Assembly (NCBI GenBank): GCA_017456805.1
Contig: JAFTIQ010000074.1
Span: 1-64,000 of the forward strand
Length of the DNA: 64,000 bases
Direction: 5' to 3'
Origin: Lentisphaeria bacterium
Lineage (GTDB): Bacteria; Verrucomicrobiota; Lentisphaeria; Victivallales; UBA1829
Shown here: piece by piece, positions 56,923 through 64,000 of the stretch
Numbering within the stretch: position 1 is the stretch's first letter
Layout: every line of letters begins with the position of its first letter
Notes under the pieces: model-generated
Databases searched by the model: none
Told to the model about the DNA's origin: nothing
Seen by the model: the letters and a program-made list of their open reading frames with translations, nothing else
Made by a program: the position numbers and the translations under genes

Positions 56923-57489
56923 ATGAGAAGATCATCGGAAAAAGGTCAGGCGCTCACTGAATTTGTCGTCTGCATTATCCCCATTATTTTTGTTTTTTCC
57001 GGTTTGATCCTTGTTGCGGTTTTAGGCAGAGCAAATGTTCAGAATACGATTCAGGCGCGCTCTGCAGTAGATTTGGGAGAGGAACCGGGGAAAGCAAAAG
57101 TTCAGGAGATCCTGACTTGGGATTACGGCAAGGACCGGGTTCCTTTCACTTCAGACGACAAGCCCTCCGGCGGTGCCAGAACCTATTATTCCGCTGAAGA
57201 TTTCGATACAGAAAAATATACTGTTTCCAATACCTTTGACCGTTCTCTGACCCTTCAGCAGCTTTATGATGGAAAATATACTCTGAACATGCCGGGAAGA
57301 GTCAATTTTACTCAGGCGGCAGATCTCTACGGGGCAGAAGTTTCTGTGGATGATATTCTGTCCGCCAAACAAATGAGTTTTTTCTCAAGAATGTTCCGGA
57401 TCTATCTCACCTCTTTCGATCTGGATATTACCGATACCTCTTTTATGCCGAGAACAAAGGATGCACGCTATGAAATCAAAGCAGAGTAA
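56923..57489 (+). CDS. TadE-like pilus-assembly protein
   Basis: A 188-residue protein. The start EKGQALTEFVVCIIPIIFVFSGLILVAV is the TadE/TadG-type N-terminus: Gly-Gln-Ala-x-x-Glu-Phe followed by one membrane helix. The rest is polar and has no recognised domain. TadE-like minor pilins are normally cut by a prepilin peptidase and assembled with Tad pili. No other tad genes are close by. GGAGG precedes the start, and its end overlaps the next gene by 20 nt. Confidence 0.7.
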   Translation: MRRSSEKGQALTEFVVCIIPIIFVFSGLILVAVLGRANVQNTIQARSAVDLGEEPGKAKVQEILTWDYGKDRVPFTSDDKPSGGARTYYSAEDFDTEKYTVSNTFDRSLTLQQLYDGKYTLNMPGRVNFTQAADLYGAEVSVDDILSAKQMSFFSRMFRIYLTSFDLDITDTSFMPRTKDARYEIKAE

Positions 57490-57976
57490 TGTCGCCCCGA
57501 AGGTCATGACACTTGACCAGGCAGTGGAATGGCGCAACACATTGAAAGCACAAGGAAAAAAGGTTGCCGTCACAAACGGCTGTTTCGATATTCTTCACCG
57601 GGGTCATGCCGAATATCTGCAATCGGCCCGGAACACAGCAGATGCCCTTCTGGTGCTGGTCAATGCGGATGATTCCATCCGTCAGCTGAAAGGTCCGAGC
57701 CGTCCCATCTGCAAGGAACAGGACCGGGCATTTCTTCTTGCCTGTCTTGAGTTTATTGATGCCGTTGTGATTTTCGATTCCCAGAGATGTGATCAGGAAC
57801 TGGCTGCGCTCCAGCCGGATGTTTACGTCAAAGGCGGCGATTATACCATAGAAAAACTGGCTGCCCCCGAACGGGAAGTCCTTCTGGCTTGCGGGGCTGA
57901 ATTCCAATTTATTCCTTTTGTTCCCGGATATTCCACAACAGCAGTCATCAAACTTTGCGAAGGCAGCAAATCCTGA
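57470..57976 (+). CDS. D-glycero-beta-D-manno-heptose 1-phosphate adenylyltransferase-like (RfaE2/HldE C-domain)
   Basis: A 168-residue nucleotidyltransferase. The HxGH-type motif is in TNGCFDILHRGHAEYL (near residue 36), and VYVKGGDYTIEKL near 125 is typical of the heptose adenylyltransferase group. It would activate heptose phosphate for lipopolysaccharide core synthesis. The kinase half of HldE is absent. The ATG at 57470 has AAAGGA at 8 nt, inside the end of the TadE-like gene. Confidence 0.85.
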   Translation: MKSKQSNVAPKVMTLDQAVEWRNTLKAQGKKVAVTNGCFDILHRGHAEYLQSARNTADALLVLVNADDSIRQLKGPSRPICKEQDRAFLLACLEFIDAVVIFDSQRCDQELAALQPDVYVKGGDYTIEKLAAPEREVLLACGAEFQFIPFVPGYSTTAVIKLCEGSKS

Positions 57977-57994
57977 AAAAGAAAGACTCAAACC

Positions 57995-58666
57995 ATGAAA
58001 TATACGATCAATAAATTACCGTCTTCCCATCAGGCGGGAGTCATGCCGGCCGAACAGGAGTGGGCAAATGCGAATGTGCTCAACATCAACAATTTCCGTC
58101 CGGAAGGTTCCGATGCCCGTCCGGAAGCTGTTTGCAGAGTGCTTTACGATGATTCCGGGCTTTATCTCCGTTACTCCCTGAAGGACCGCTGGGTCAAATG
58201 TGCTGCAGAAAATTATCAGGACAGCGTATGTGAAGATTCCTGTGTTGAGTTCTTTATTGAGCCGGCGGGAGGAAAAGGGTATCTGAATTTTGAACTGAAT
58301 GCCTGTGGAGTCATGCTTCTCTACCACGTTATCGACTGGACAGAAGTCGGCGATGCCTATGCGGATTATTATGCGGTGGAAAAGTATGCGGATGAAGCGG
58401 TCAAACGCTATCCCAGTCTGAAAGCGGAAGAGGTGAAGGAAGAGATCACCGATCCCTGCGATTGGGAATTGGGAGTCTATATTCCGTTCACTCTGATCGA
58501 AAAAGAGTTTGATTCTGTCAAACTGCCGGAATCCGGAACTGTCTGGCGCGGAAACTTTTACACCTGTGCAGACGGAACGAGTCACCCCCGCTGGGCATCC
58601 TGGAGCCCGGTCAACAAATTGAATTTTCATCTTCCCGAATGTTTCGGAGAAATCATTTTTGGATAA
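57995..58666 (+). CDS. CBM9/DOMON-like protein, tandem copy 1
   Basis: A 223-residue protein made almost entirely of a carbohydrate-binding family 9-like beta-sandwich: CRVLYDDSGLYLRYSLKDRWVKC (near residue 45), CEDSCVEFFIEP, KGYLNFELNACGVMLLY, and a closing HPRWASWSPVNKLNFHLPECFGEIIF. It has no signal peptide, so it would act in the cytoplasm unless exported otherwise. The next gene encodes a close copy of the same length. It may bind a sugar or act as a sugar-dependent enzyme; function unknown. Confidence 0.75.
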   Translation: MKYTINKLPSSHQAGVMPAEQEWANANVLNINNFRPEGSDARPEAVCRVLYDDSGLYLRYSLKDRWVKCAAENYQDSVCEDSCVEFFIEPAGGKGYLNFELNACGVMLLYHVIDWTEVGDAYADYYAVEKYADEAVKRYPSLKAEEVKEEITDPCDWELGVYIPFTLIEKEFDSVKLPESGTVWRGNFYTCADGTSHPRWASWSPVNKLNFHLPECFGEIIFG

Positions 58667-58676
58667 GGAGTATAAA

Positions 58677-59348
58677 ATGAGCTACACGATCAATTCTCTT
58701 CCTGTCGGACACGCGGCTGGAGTCATGCCGACCGAACAGGAATGGACAAGTGCCAATGTTCTTCAAATCGCCAATTTTCAGGAAAAGAGTTCCGACAGCC
58801 GTCCGGAAACCCTTTGCCGTGTTCTTTACGATGCAAACGGACTTTATCTCCGTTACTCTCTGAAGGACCGCTGGGTCAAATGTGTTGCAAAGAACTATCA
58901 GGATTGCGTTTGCAAAGATTCCTGTGTGGAATTCTTTGTGGAGCCCACCGGAGGAAAAGGTTATTTGAACTTTGAATTCAACGCCTGCGGAGTCATGCTT
59001 CTCTATCACGTTGTGGATGCCACCCGGACTGATCACGGATTTGCCGACTATCATCCGGTGGATGCGTTTGCAGATGAAGCAGTCAAACGGTATCCCAGCC
59101 TGAAAGCAGAAGATGTTGTGGAAGAAATTACCGATCCCTGCGATTGGGAACTTGCCATGTACATCCCCTTCTCTCTCTTTGAAAAAGAATTCGGTGCAGA
59201 CGGCATCCCTGCAAAAGGAACTGTCTGGAGAGCCAATTTCTATACCTGCGCCGATGGAACAAGCCATCCCCGCTGGGCAACCTGGAACCCCATCAAAATC
59301 TTCAACTTCCATCAGCCGGAATGTTTCGGGGATATTATTTTCGGGTGA
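58677..59348 (+). CDS. CBM9/DOMON-like protein, tandem copy 2
   Basis: A 223-residue copy of the preceding protein, sharing YLRYSLKDRWVKC, GGKGYLNFE, NACGVMLLYHV, FADEAVKRYPSLKAE-like and ITDPCDWEL segments. The ATG at 58677 has AAGGAG at good distance, located over the end of copy 1; an in-frame start at 58659 is less likely. The high similarity and equal length show tandem duplication. No signal peptide is present. Confidence 0.78.
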   Translation: MSYTINSLPVGHAAGVMPTEQEWTSANVLQIANFQEKSSDSRPETLCRVLYDANGLYLRYSLKDRWVKCVAKNYQDCVCKDSCVEFFVEPTGGKGYLNFEFNACGVMLLYHVVDATRTDHGFADYHPVDAFADEAVKRYPSLKAEDVVEEITDPCDWELAMYIPFSLFEKEFGADGIPAKGTVWRANFYTCADGTSHPRWATWNPIKIFNFHQPECFGDIIFG

Positions 59349-59351
59349 GAA

Positions 59352-60164
59352 ATGGAAAAAATCCTCATAACGAGTGCAAAAAATCCCCGGTTGAAACGGG
59401 TTCTTTCTCTCCGGGAACGGAAGGAAAGAGATAAAGCCGGCTTGACGGTTCTGGAAGGGTATCGGGAATTGACCCGTGCCCTGGAAGCCGGGATTCATCT
59501 GACGGAATGTTGGTTTGCACCGGAATTGTATCTTGGAGAAAACGAACCTGCGCTGCTGGAAAAAGCTGCGGCGCAGGGAGCGGAACTCTTTGAAACCACC
59601 GGTCCCCTGCTTTCCAAGCTCGCCTACCGGGACCGTCCTGAAGGATTGATCGCTCTGGCAGAAATGCATCATATCGGACTGGAAGATATGCCTGTTGTGG
59701 AAAACGGGCTTTATCTGGTTGCGGAAACCATTGAAAAACCGGGAAATCTCGGATCCATGCTCCGCAGCGCCGATGCCGTCAACGCTGACGGTGTGATCAT
59801 TTGCAACCGGCAGACCGATGTTTTGAATCCCAATGTGATCCGTGCCAGCACCGGGGCGATTTATTACGTCCCCGTCGCGGAAACCTCCAGCGAAGAGTGC
59901 GTGGAATGGCTGCGGAAACACAATATCACATCCATCGCCGCCAGCCCTCACTCCACGGATGTCTACACGGATTACGACATGACAAAAGGAATCGCCATCG
60001 TCGTGGGTGCAGAACAGTACGGGTTGACCGATTACTGGATGAACAGCGCAGATGTCAATGTTCAGATCCCCATGCTTGGAAAAATGGACTCCCTGAACGT
60101 TGCCACGGCAGCCACCATCCTTCTTTACGAAGCAGCAAGACAACGCGGGTTCAAAAAAGGATGA
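59352..60164 (+). CDS. TrmH/SpoU-family RNA 2'-O-methyltransferase
   Basis: A 270-residue SPOUT methyltransferase. An N-terminal L30e-like RNA-binding part (LTVLEGYRELTRALEAGI) precedes the knotted domain with its three motifs: EKPGNLGSMLRSADAVNADGV, IVVGAEQYGLTDYWM, and VQIPMLGKMDSLNVATAATILLYEAARQRG. It methylates a ribose of tRNA or rRNA with S-adenosylmethionine; the position is unknown. It begins 3 nt after the CBM9-like copy and overlaps miaA by 4 nt. Confidence 0.9.
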   Translation: MEKILITSAKNPRLKRVLSLRERKERDKAGLTVLEGYRELTRALEAGIHLTECWFAPELYLGENEPALLEKAAAQGAELFETTGPLLSKLAYRDRPEGLIALAEMHHIGLEDMPVVENGLYLVAETIEKPGNLGSMLRSADAVNADGVIICNRQTDVLNPNVIRASTGAIYYVPVAETSSEECVEWLRKHNITSIAASPHSTDVYTDYDMTKGIAIVVGAEQYGLTDYWMNSADVNVQIPMLGKMDSLNVATAATILLYEAARQRGFKKG

Positions 60165-61114
60165 AACTGATCGTTATTACCGGGCCGACCGCCTCCGGAA
60201 AAACTGCATTGGCAGTCAAACTTGCAAGAGAATTGAACGGAGAGATCATCTCCGCAGATTCCCGCCAGGTTTACCGGGGGCTTGATATCGGCTCCGGTAA
60301 AGATCTTTCGGAATACGGTTCCGGTGCGGACCGTGTTCCAGCCCATCTTCTTGATATTGCTGATCCGGCAGAACAGGAACAGTTTTCGCTGGCGGATTTC
60401 ATGCGGGAAGCCAAAAAAGCAGCGGCGGATATTTCTGCCCGCGGCAAACTCCCCATTCTTTGCGGCGGGACTGCACTCTATCTTGATGCTCTGATCCGGG
60501 GCTATCAGCTTCCCGGCGGGCCGGCTGACAGAGCGTTCCGGGATTCCGTGAAACATCAATCCGCAGAAGAACTTGCCAAAATGCGTCTGGATCAGAACAA
60601 CCTGATTCTGGGCGAAGAAAATAATCCCTACCGGAACTCCCGGAAACTGGAAATTCAATCGTCCCGTCAGACAGCTGCCGATTCCGGCGGACCGATCCCT
60701 GATGCGGAATACCTTGTCATCGGCGCATACCGTCCACGCACCGAGATCCGGATGCGGATCGAAAAACGGCTGGATGAACGGCTGGAACAGGGAATGATGG
60801 AGGAAATCCGTTCTCTTCATGAATCCGGTGTTTCCTGGGAACGGATGGAAGCGTTCGGACTGGAATACCGGGAACTTTCTGCGGTTTATTCCAAAGGGAT
60901 CCCATTGCAGGAAGCCAGAGATTCTCTTCTGATCAAGATCCGGCAGTTTGCGAAACGGCAGGATACCTGGTTCCGGAAAATGGAACGGGAAGGCTTGCCC
61001 ATTTATTGGATCCCGCCCGAAGAAATTCGGAAAGCGGAAGACCTTTGCAGAAAATTTCTTTCCGGAGAAAAATTGCCTCCGCCGGAATTCCGGCTGGAAC
61101 CAAATCAAAGATAA
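60161..61114 (+). CDS. miaA: tRNA dimethylallyltransferase
   Basis: A 317-residue MiaA. The P-loop GPTASGKTALAVKLA is at the N-terminus, followed by SADSRQVYRGLDIGSGK, the prenyl-acceptor contact region with GGTALYLDALIRGY, and AFGLEYRELSAV near residue 235. It adds a dimethylallyl group to A37 of tRNAs reading UNN codons. The ATG at 60161 overlaps the methyltransferase stop as ATGA, linking two tRNA/rRNA modification genes. A frame opening earlier, inside the methyltransferase gene, is spurious. Confidence 0.95.
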   Translation: MKLIVITGPTASGKTALAVKLARELNGEIISADSRQVYRGLDIGSGKDLSEYGSGADRVPAHLLDIADPAEQEQFSLADFMREAKKAAADISARGKLPILCGGTALYLDALIRGYQLPGGPADRAFRDSVKHQSAEELAKMRLDQNNLILGEENNPYRNSRKLEIQSSRQTAADSGGPIPDAEYLVIGAYRPRTEIRMRIEKRLDERLEQGMMEEIRSLHESGVSWERMEAFGLEYRELSAVYSKGIPLQEARDSLLIKIRQFAKRQDTWFRKMEREGLPIYWIPPEEIRKAEDLCRKFLSGEKLPPPEFRLEPNQR

Positions 61115-61150
61115 CTCTGTCCAACCTTTTTACAACAAGGAGGTTGCATT

Positions 61151-61414
61151 ATGAATGAACTGAAAGTCTACTACTGGTCCGTCTGCCCCCATTGCAGAGC
61201 CGCAATGGAATGGCTCAAACAAAAAGGAATCCCGTTCGATGCCATTGACATTGAAAAAGCCCCGACTGAGCTGGTGGATGAAATCATCCGGATCAACGGC
61301 GGTGACGATTGGGTCGTTCCGACCATGGAGTACAAGGGGAAGTGGCGTCCCGGCGAAGTGTTCAATCCGAACCGTCTGGAAGCCGATATGAAGGCTTGGG
61401 GCCTGCTGAAATAA
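61151..61414 (+). CDS. glutaredoxin-like protein
   Basis: An 87-residue thioredoxin-fold protein with active site SVCPHCRAAMEWL (residues 11-23), the cis-Pro loop DWVVPTMEYKG, and an ending without glutathione-binding signature. It is closest to NrdH/glutaredoxin-3-type redoxins and would reduce disulfides in the cytoplasm. AAGGAGG precedes the ATG. Its stop codon abuts that of the convergent helicase gene with no base between. Confidence 0.88.
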   Translation: MNELKVYYWSVCPHCRAAMEWLKQKGIPFDAIDIEKAPTELVDEIIRINGGDDWVVPTMEYKGKWRPGEVFNPNRLEADMKAWGLLK

Positions 61415-63517
61415 TCAGTTGAAATATTCACAGGGACAGTAGGGAATCGATCTGAGAAACCGCTGACCGTAAGCCTTTGTCACGATCCGCCGGTCCAGAA
61501 TCACAATAATCCCGCTGTCACTTTTGCTCCGGATCAAACGTCCCACCCCCTGACGGAATTTCAGAACAGCATCCGGAATGGAATACTCCTCAAAGGGATG
61601 TCCGCCCCGCGCCTTGATCACTTCCAGCCGTGCTTCGATCAGCGGATGAGTCGGAACCGCAAACGGCAATTTTGTAATGATCACATTGGAAAGAGCCTCC
61701 CCCGGCACATCCACGCCGGTCCAGAAACTGGAGGCTCCGAAAATCACTGCCGGCTGCGCATTTTTGAATTCATCCAGCATCGCTGTTCTGGAAACAGATT
61801 CTCCATGAACAAGCATTTTGATCCCGAGAGAGTTGATCCGGTTCATCAGAGCATCGGCACAGAATTTCAGCATATTGAAACTGGTAAATAAAACAAACGC
61901 CCTGCCCTGAGTAAATTTCAGAAAATGATAGATCCTGTGACAAGCCTCCTGAATGAAGTTATCTTCATTGGGCTGAGGCATCTCTTTATGGGGCAAAAAC
62001 AGTTTCACCTGCTTTTCATATTGAAAGGGAGTATCCAGCACGAAACCGCTGCCCTTGCTGAATCCGGTCCGGCGGAAATAATAATCCAGCGAACCGTTCA
62101 CGGCAAGAGTCGCACTGGTCAGGATCACCGGTTTTCCGGTTGAAAACAGGGTTCGCCGGAGAATGGACGGAATATCAAGGGGAGCCGCCGCAAGTTCGGT
62201 TGCAGGCGTGGACGCCAGCCCGGCAGGCTGACGCCCCTCGGTCCAGTACACATGATTTTCATATTCCATTCTGACGAATCCTTCGATTTCGGAACGCAGG
62301 ATCTCGCAGCGGTCAAGCATGGAGGAAAGCTCCATCCGGTAATCCGTATCATCCTGATCTGCAATAAAATCTTTCAATTTTTCCGAAAGTCCTGCCAGAG
62401 CGGGAGAAAGAGGATCCGGATATTTATTCGCCTTCAGAATACGGAATGTATTTTCTTTGGTATCGGAAACCAGATCATAATAGGTTTCAAAAAATTTCTC
62501 TGCGGCATCCATGGTATTGGCAACGGAAGCGCGGATCGCCATTGCACTTTCGCCGGGTTTCGTAAGCAAGCCCTTCCCGCTGGATGGATTGAAAAGCCGA
62601 TTCAGGAAATGACGGACCCCGCCGGAGGTCACAGAGTGCCCCAGATGATTTGCCGCAGAATCTTCCAGTGTATGCGCTTCATCGAAAACGACTGCGCAAT
62701 AATTGGGCAGCGGGGTATTTTCCAGTTCTTCCAGAGCCCGCATTTTCAAATCGACAAAGAAAAGAGCATGATTTGCCACCACGATATCCGCTTTATCCCA
62801 TGATTTCCGGGCATTCCAGTAAAAGCAGCGGCGGAACATCTTACAGGCGGGCCCCCGGCAATTTCCTGCCTCGGAACAGACGGCTGACCATAATTCATTG
62901 GAGACGTGAAAATTCAGATCGAACCGGGAACCGTCTTCGGTTTTTTCTGCCCAATGAGCGATTTTCATCAAATCTTCGCCCTGCCCCTGGGGCACATAAA
63001 AGCTGTCGCGGCCGCCGCCCATTGCCATATTGAGCCGGCGACGGCAAAGATAATGCGCCCGCCCTTTTGCCAGAACATAGGTAAACTCTTTTCCCATCAG
63101 TTTATGAAGCAGCGGAAGATCCTTATAAACAAGCTGTTCCTGCAAATTGATGGTTTCTGTCGTAATGATCACGGGTTTATGACAGGAAAGAGCCATGTGG
63201 ATCGCGGGGACCAGGTAGGCAAAACTTTTTCCGATCCCCGTAGGAGCTTCCACACAAAGATTCTCGCCAGCCTCAAAAGATTTGGCAATTTCCACCGCCA
63301 TTTCTGTCTGCTGCGGACGCTGCTCATAGGGTCTGCCGCCATGCTCCGCGGCTTTCTTGAGAGGGCTTTCTTCCGAAAAGAAAAATTCCGTTTCAGCGGT
63401 ACAATGCGGCATAGAACCTTTCGGCGGAGCGGATGCCTGAATCTCTTCTTCCAGATTCTGCTGATCCTCCAATGTTTCCGGATCATGTTCTTCTGCAAAT
63501 TCCGATAATGTAACCAT
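61415..63517 (-). CDS. DinG/XPD-type ATP-dependent DNA helicase
   Basis: A 700-residue superfamily 2 helicase with an iron-sulfur domain. Walker A reads VEAPTGIGKSFAYLVPA (near residue 110), the DEAH box VVFDEAHTLED (near 275), motif III ILTSATLAV, and motif VI RQGVGRLIRS. Four cysteines (HYLCRRRLN, then CSEAGNCRGPACKMFRRC) bracket the predicted [4Fe-4S] site. It unwinds DNA 5'-3' in repair of stalled forks. The start at 63517 lies 31 nt after a TTGAAA/TATATT promoter. Confidence 0.92.
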   Translation of the reverse strand: MVTLSEFAEEHDPETLEDQQNLEEEIQASAPPKGSMPHCTAETEFFFSEESPLKKAAEHGGRPYEQRPQQTEMAVEIAKSFEAGENLCVEAPTGIGKSFAYLVPAIHMALSCHKPVIITTETINLQEQLVYKDLPLLHKLMGKEFTYVLAKGRAHYLCRRRLNMAMGGGRDSFYVPQGQGEDLMKIAHWAEKTEDGSRFDLNFHVSNELWSAVCSEAGNCRGPACKMFRRCFYWNARKSWDKADIVVANHALFFVDLKMRALEELENTPLPNYCAVVFDEAHTLEDSAANHLGHSVTSGGVRHFLNRLFNPSSGKGLLTKPGESAMAIRASVANTMDAAEKFFETYYDLVSDTKENTFRILKANKYPDPLSPALAGLSEKLKDFIADQDDTDYRMELSSMLDRCEILRSEIEGFVRMEYENHVYWTEGRQPAGLASTPATELAAAPLDIPSILRRTLFSTGKPVILTSATLAVNGSLDYYFRRTGFSKGSGFVLDTPFQYEKQVKLFLPHKEMPQPNEDNFIQEACHRIYHFLKFTQGRAFVLFTSFNMLKFCADALMNRINSLGIKMLVHGESVSRTAMLDEFKNAQPAVIFGASSFWTGVDVPGEALSNVIITKLPFAVPTHPLIEARLEVIKARGGHPFEEYSIPDAVLKFRQGVGRLIRSKSDSGIIVILDRRIVTKAYGQRFLRSIPYCPCEYFN

Positions 63518-63829
63518 ACTGACTCTTTCTTCTTAAACGACGTGGTGAATATAGCATTCTTTTTGAAAATTTCAAAGCCGTATCTCTGTGTTGTATAAAA
63601 AAACTTTACCGGGACCTCTGTTCTTGAGATCCATCGTGTTTTCCGTTCCATTTTTCTGGAGGGCTTTTCAGAAAACAGAAAAAATATAAGCATAGAATAA
63701 GATATCATACGCAGGAAATCAAAGAAAAAATGTATTTTCTGCAAGAGATCACTTGATTTCCTTTATATTTATGATATAGTTATGGTGATTTATTGTGTAA
63801 AAAAAAAAGCCATAACAGGAGAATCAGAT
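63518..63829. promoter_or_regulatory. divergent intergenic region with two promoters
   Basis: This 312-bp AT-rich gap holds no gene that I recognise. For the helicase, TTGAAA (63570-63575) and TATATT (63548-63553) lie 16 bp apart on the minus strand. For the right-edge gene, TTGATT (63753-63758) and TATAGT (63775-63780) are 16 bp apart on the plus strand. A 191-codon frame spanning part of it on the minus strand overlaps the helicase and is judged spurious. Confidence 0.6.
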
Positions 63830-64000
63830 ATGGCAATTGAAAAGAAAACAGTGGCGGAAGTTTCTGCCGGTGCCCGTAATGTGTATCAGAAAGCGGCATC
63901 CGTATTTGCAAAAAACAGTGTTGAATATGCTATCGAACTTTTGAAAAGCGTTGTTCAGAAAGAACCCGGTTTTATGGAAGCACGGACAATGCTTCGTGAT
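63830..64000 (+). CDS. TPR-like protein, 5' part only
   Basis: Truncated by the window end; 57 codons are visible. The sequence NVYQKAASVFAKNSVEYAIELLKSVVQKEPGFMEAR resembles the helix pair of a tetratricopeptide repeat. CAGGAGA lies before the ATG. Nothing more can be said about its function. Confidence 0.65.
   Translation, partial: MAIEKKTVAEVSAGARNVYQKAASVFAKNSVEYAIELLKSVVQKEPGFMEARTMLRD

Noticed and set aside
63169..63744. Minus-strand open frame upstream of the helicase
   Set aside because: It overlaps the helicase N-terminus in another frame and has no ribosome site; its product is not protein-like.

Overview
The window looks like a chromosomal segment from a Lentisphaerae (Victivallales-type) bacterium, probably a gut or other anaerobic glycan degrader. 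The clues are the many short secreted proteins starting with the [23 protein letters not shown] prepilin segment and ending in an H-X9-DG-like motif, the large number of signal-peptide glycan enzymes, GntR regulators with sugar-type effector domains, and an animal-like UDP-glucose dehydrogenase. The assignment comes from protein character only; there is no rRNA here to confirm it. No tRNA, rRNA, CRISPR array, insertion sequence or phage gene was recognised.

Layout. (1) 1-5.9 kb: a PHP-family phosphatase, then a dnaK-groES-groEL chaperone operon behind a full-consensus sigma-54 promoter with an upstream inverted repeat, then a flavin reductase-like gene. (2) 6-24.2 kb: a long minus-strand run, read from right to left: D-2-hydroxyacid dehydrogenase, a GntR/LacI-type regulator, four tandem prepilin-like genes, three secreted proteins (two of them large, toroid-type lyase candidates), ThuA-like protein, GH43-like propeller, GH78-like rhamnosidase, GH31 glycosidase and a ROK kinase. 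The dehydrogenase and the regulator carry the same 22-bp operator-like sequence just downstream of their promoters. (3) 24.3-30.4 kb: anti-sigma factor and ECF sigma factor, divergent from a CPA1-type antiporter, then a DMT permease and a ceramidase-like gene. (4) 30.5-44.5 kb: a second glycan locus built around a GntR HTH fused to an ABC solute-binding-protein-like domain. To its left lie a prepilin, a 1106-residue secreted glycosidase-like protein, a sugar isomerase, an acetyltransferase and a GH42-like enzyme; divergently to its right lie a TIM-barrel-like protein, another prepilin, a small secreted beta protein and a DUF4838/CBM9-like enzyme. (5) 44.6-53.2 kb: lone trpB, ferredoxin-type aldo/keto reductase, SGNH hydrolase, secreted alpha/beta hydrolase, DsbD-like protein, KDG kinase and KDPG aldolase. 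(6) 53.3-64 kb: GtrA, guaB, UDP-glucose dehydrogenase, TadE-like, heptose-phosphate adenylyltransferase-like, two tandem CBM9-like proteins, a TrmH-type methyltransferase, miaA, glutaredoxin-like protein, DinG-type helicase and a truncated gene at the right edge.

How it fits together. Two loci each combine a GntR-family sensor, prepilin-like proteins and secreted glycan enzymes, while KDG kinase and KDPG aldolase supply the end of uronate catabolism. Rhamnose- and uronate-containing glycans are a plausible diet (inference). The most unusual signal is at the DNA level: three of the six prepilin genes carry two back-to-back near-perfect palindromes inside the coding sequence, always ending on the Phe-Thr codons of the cleavage motif. 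Their sequences differ while the pairing is kept, which suggests selection on structure rather than only on protein.
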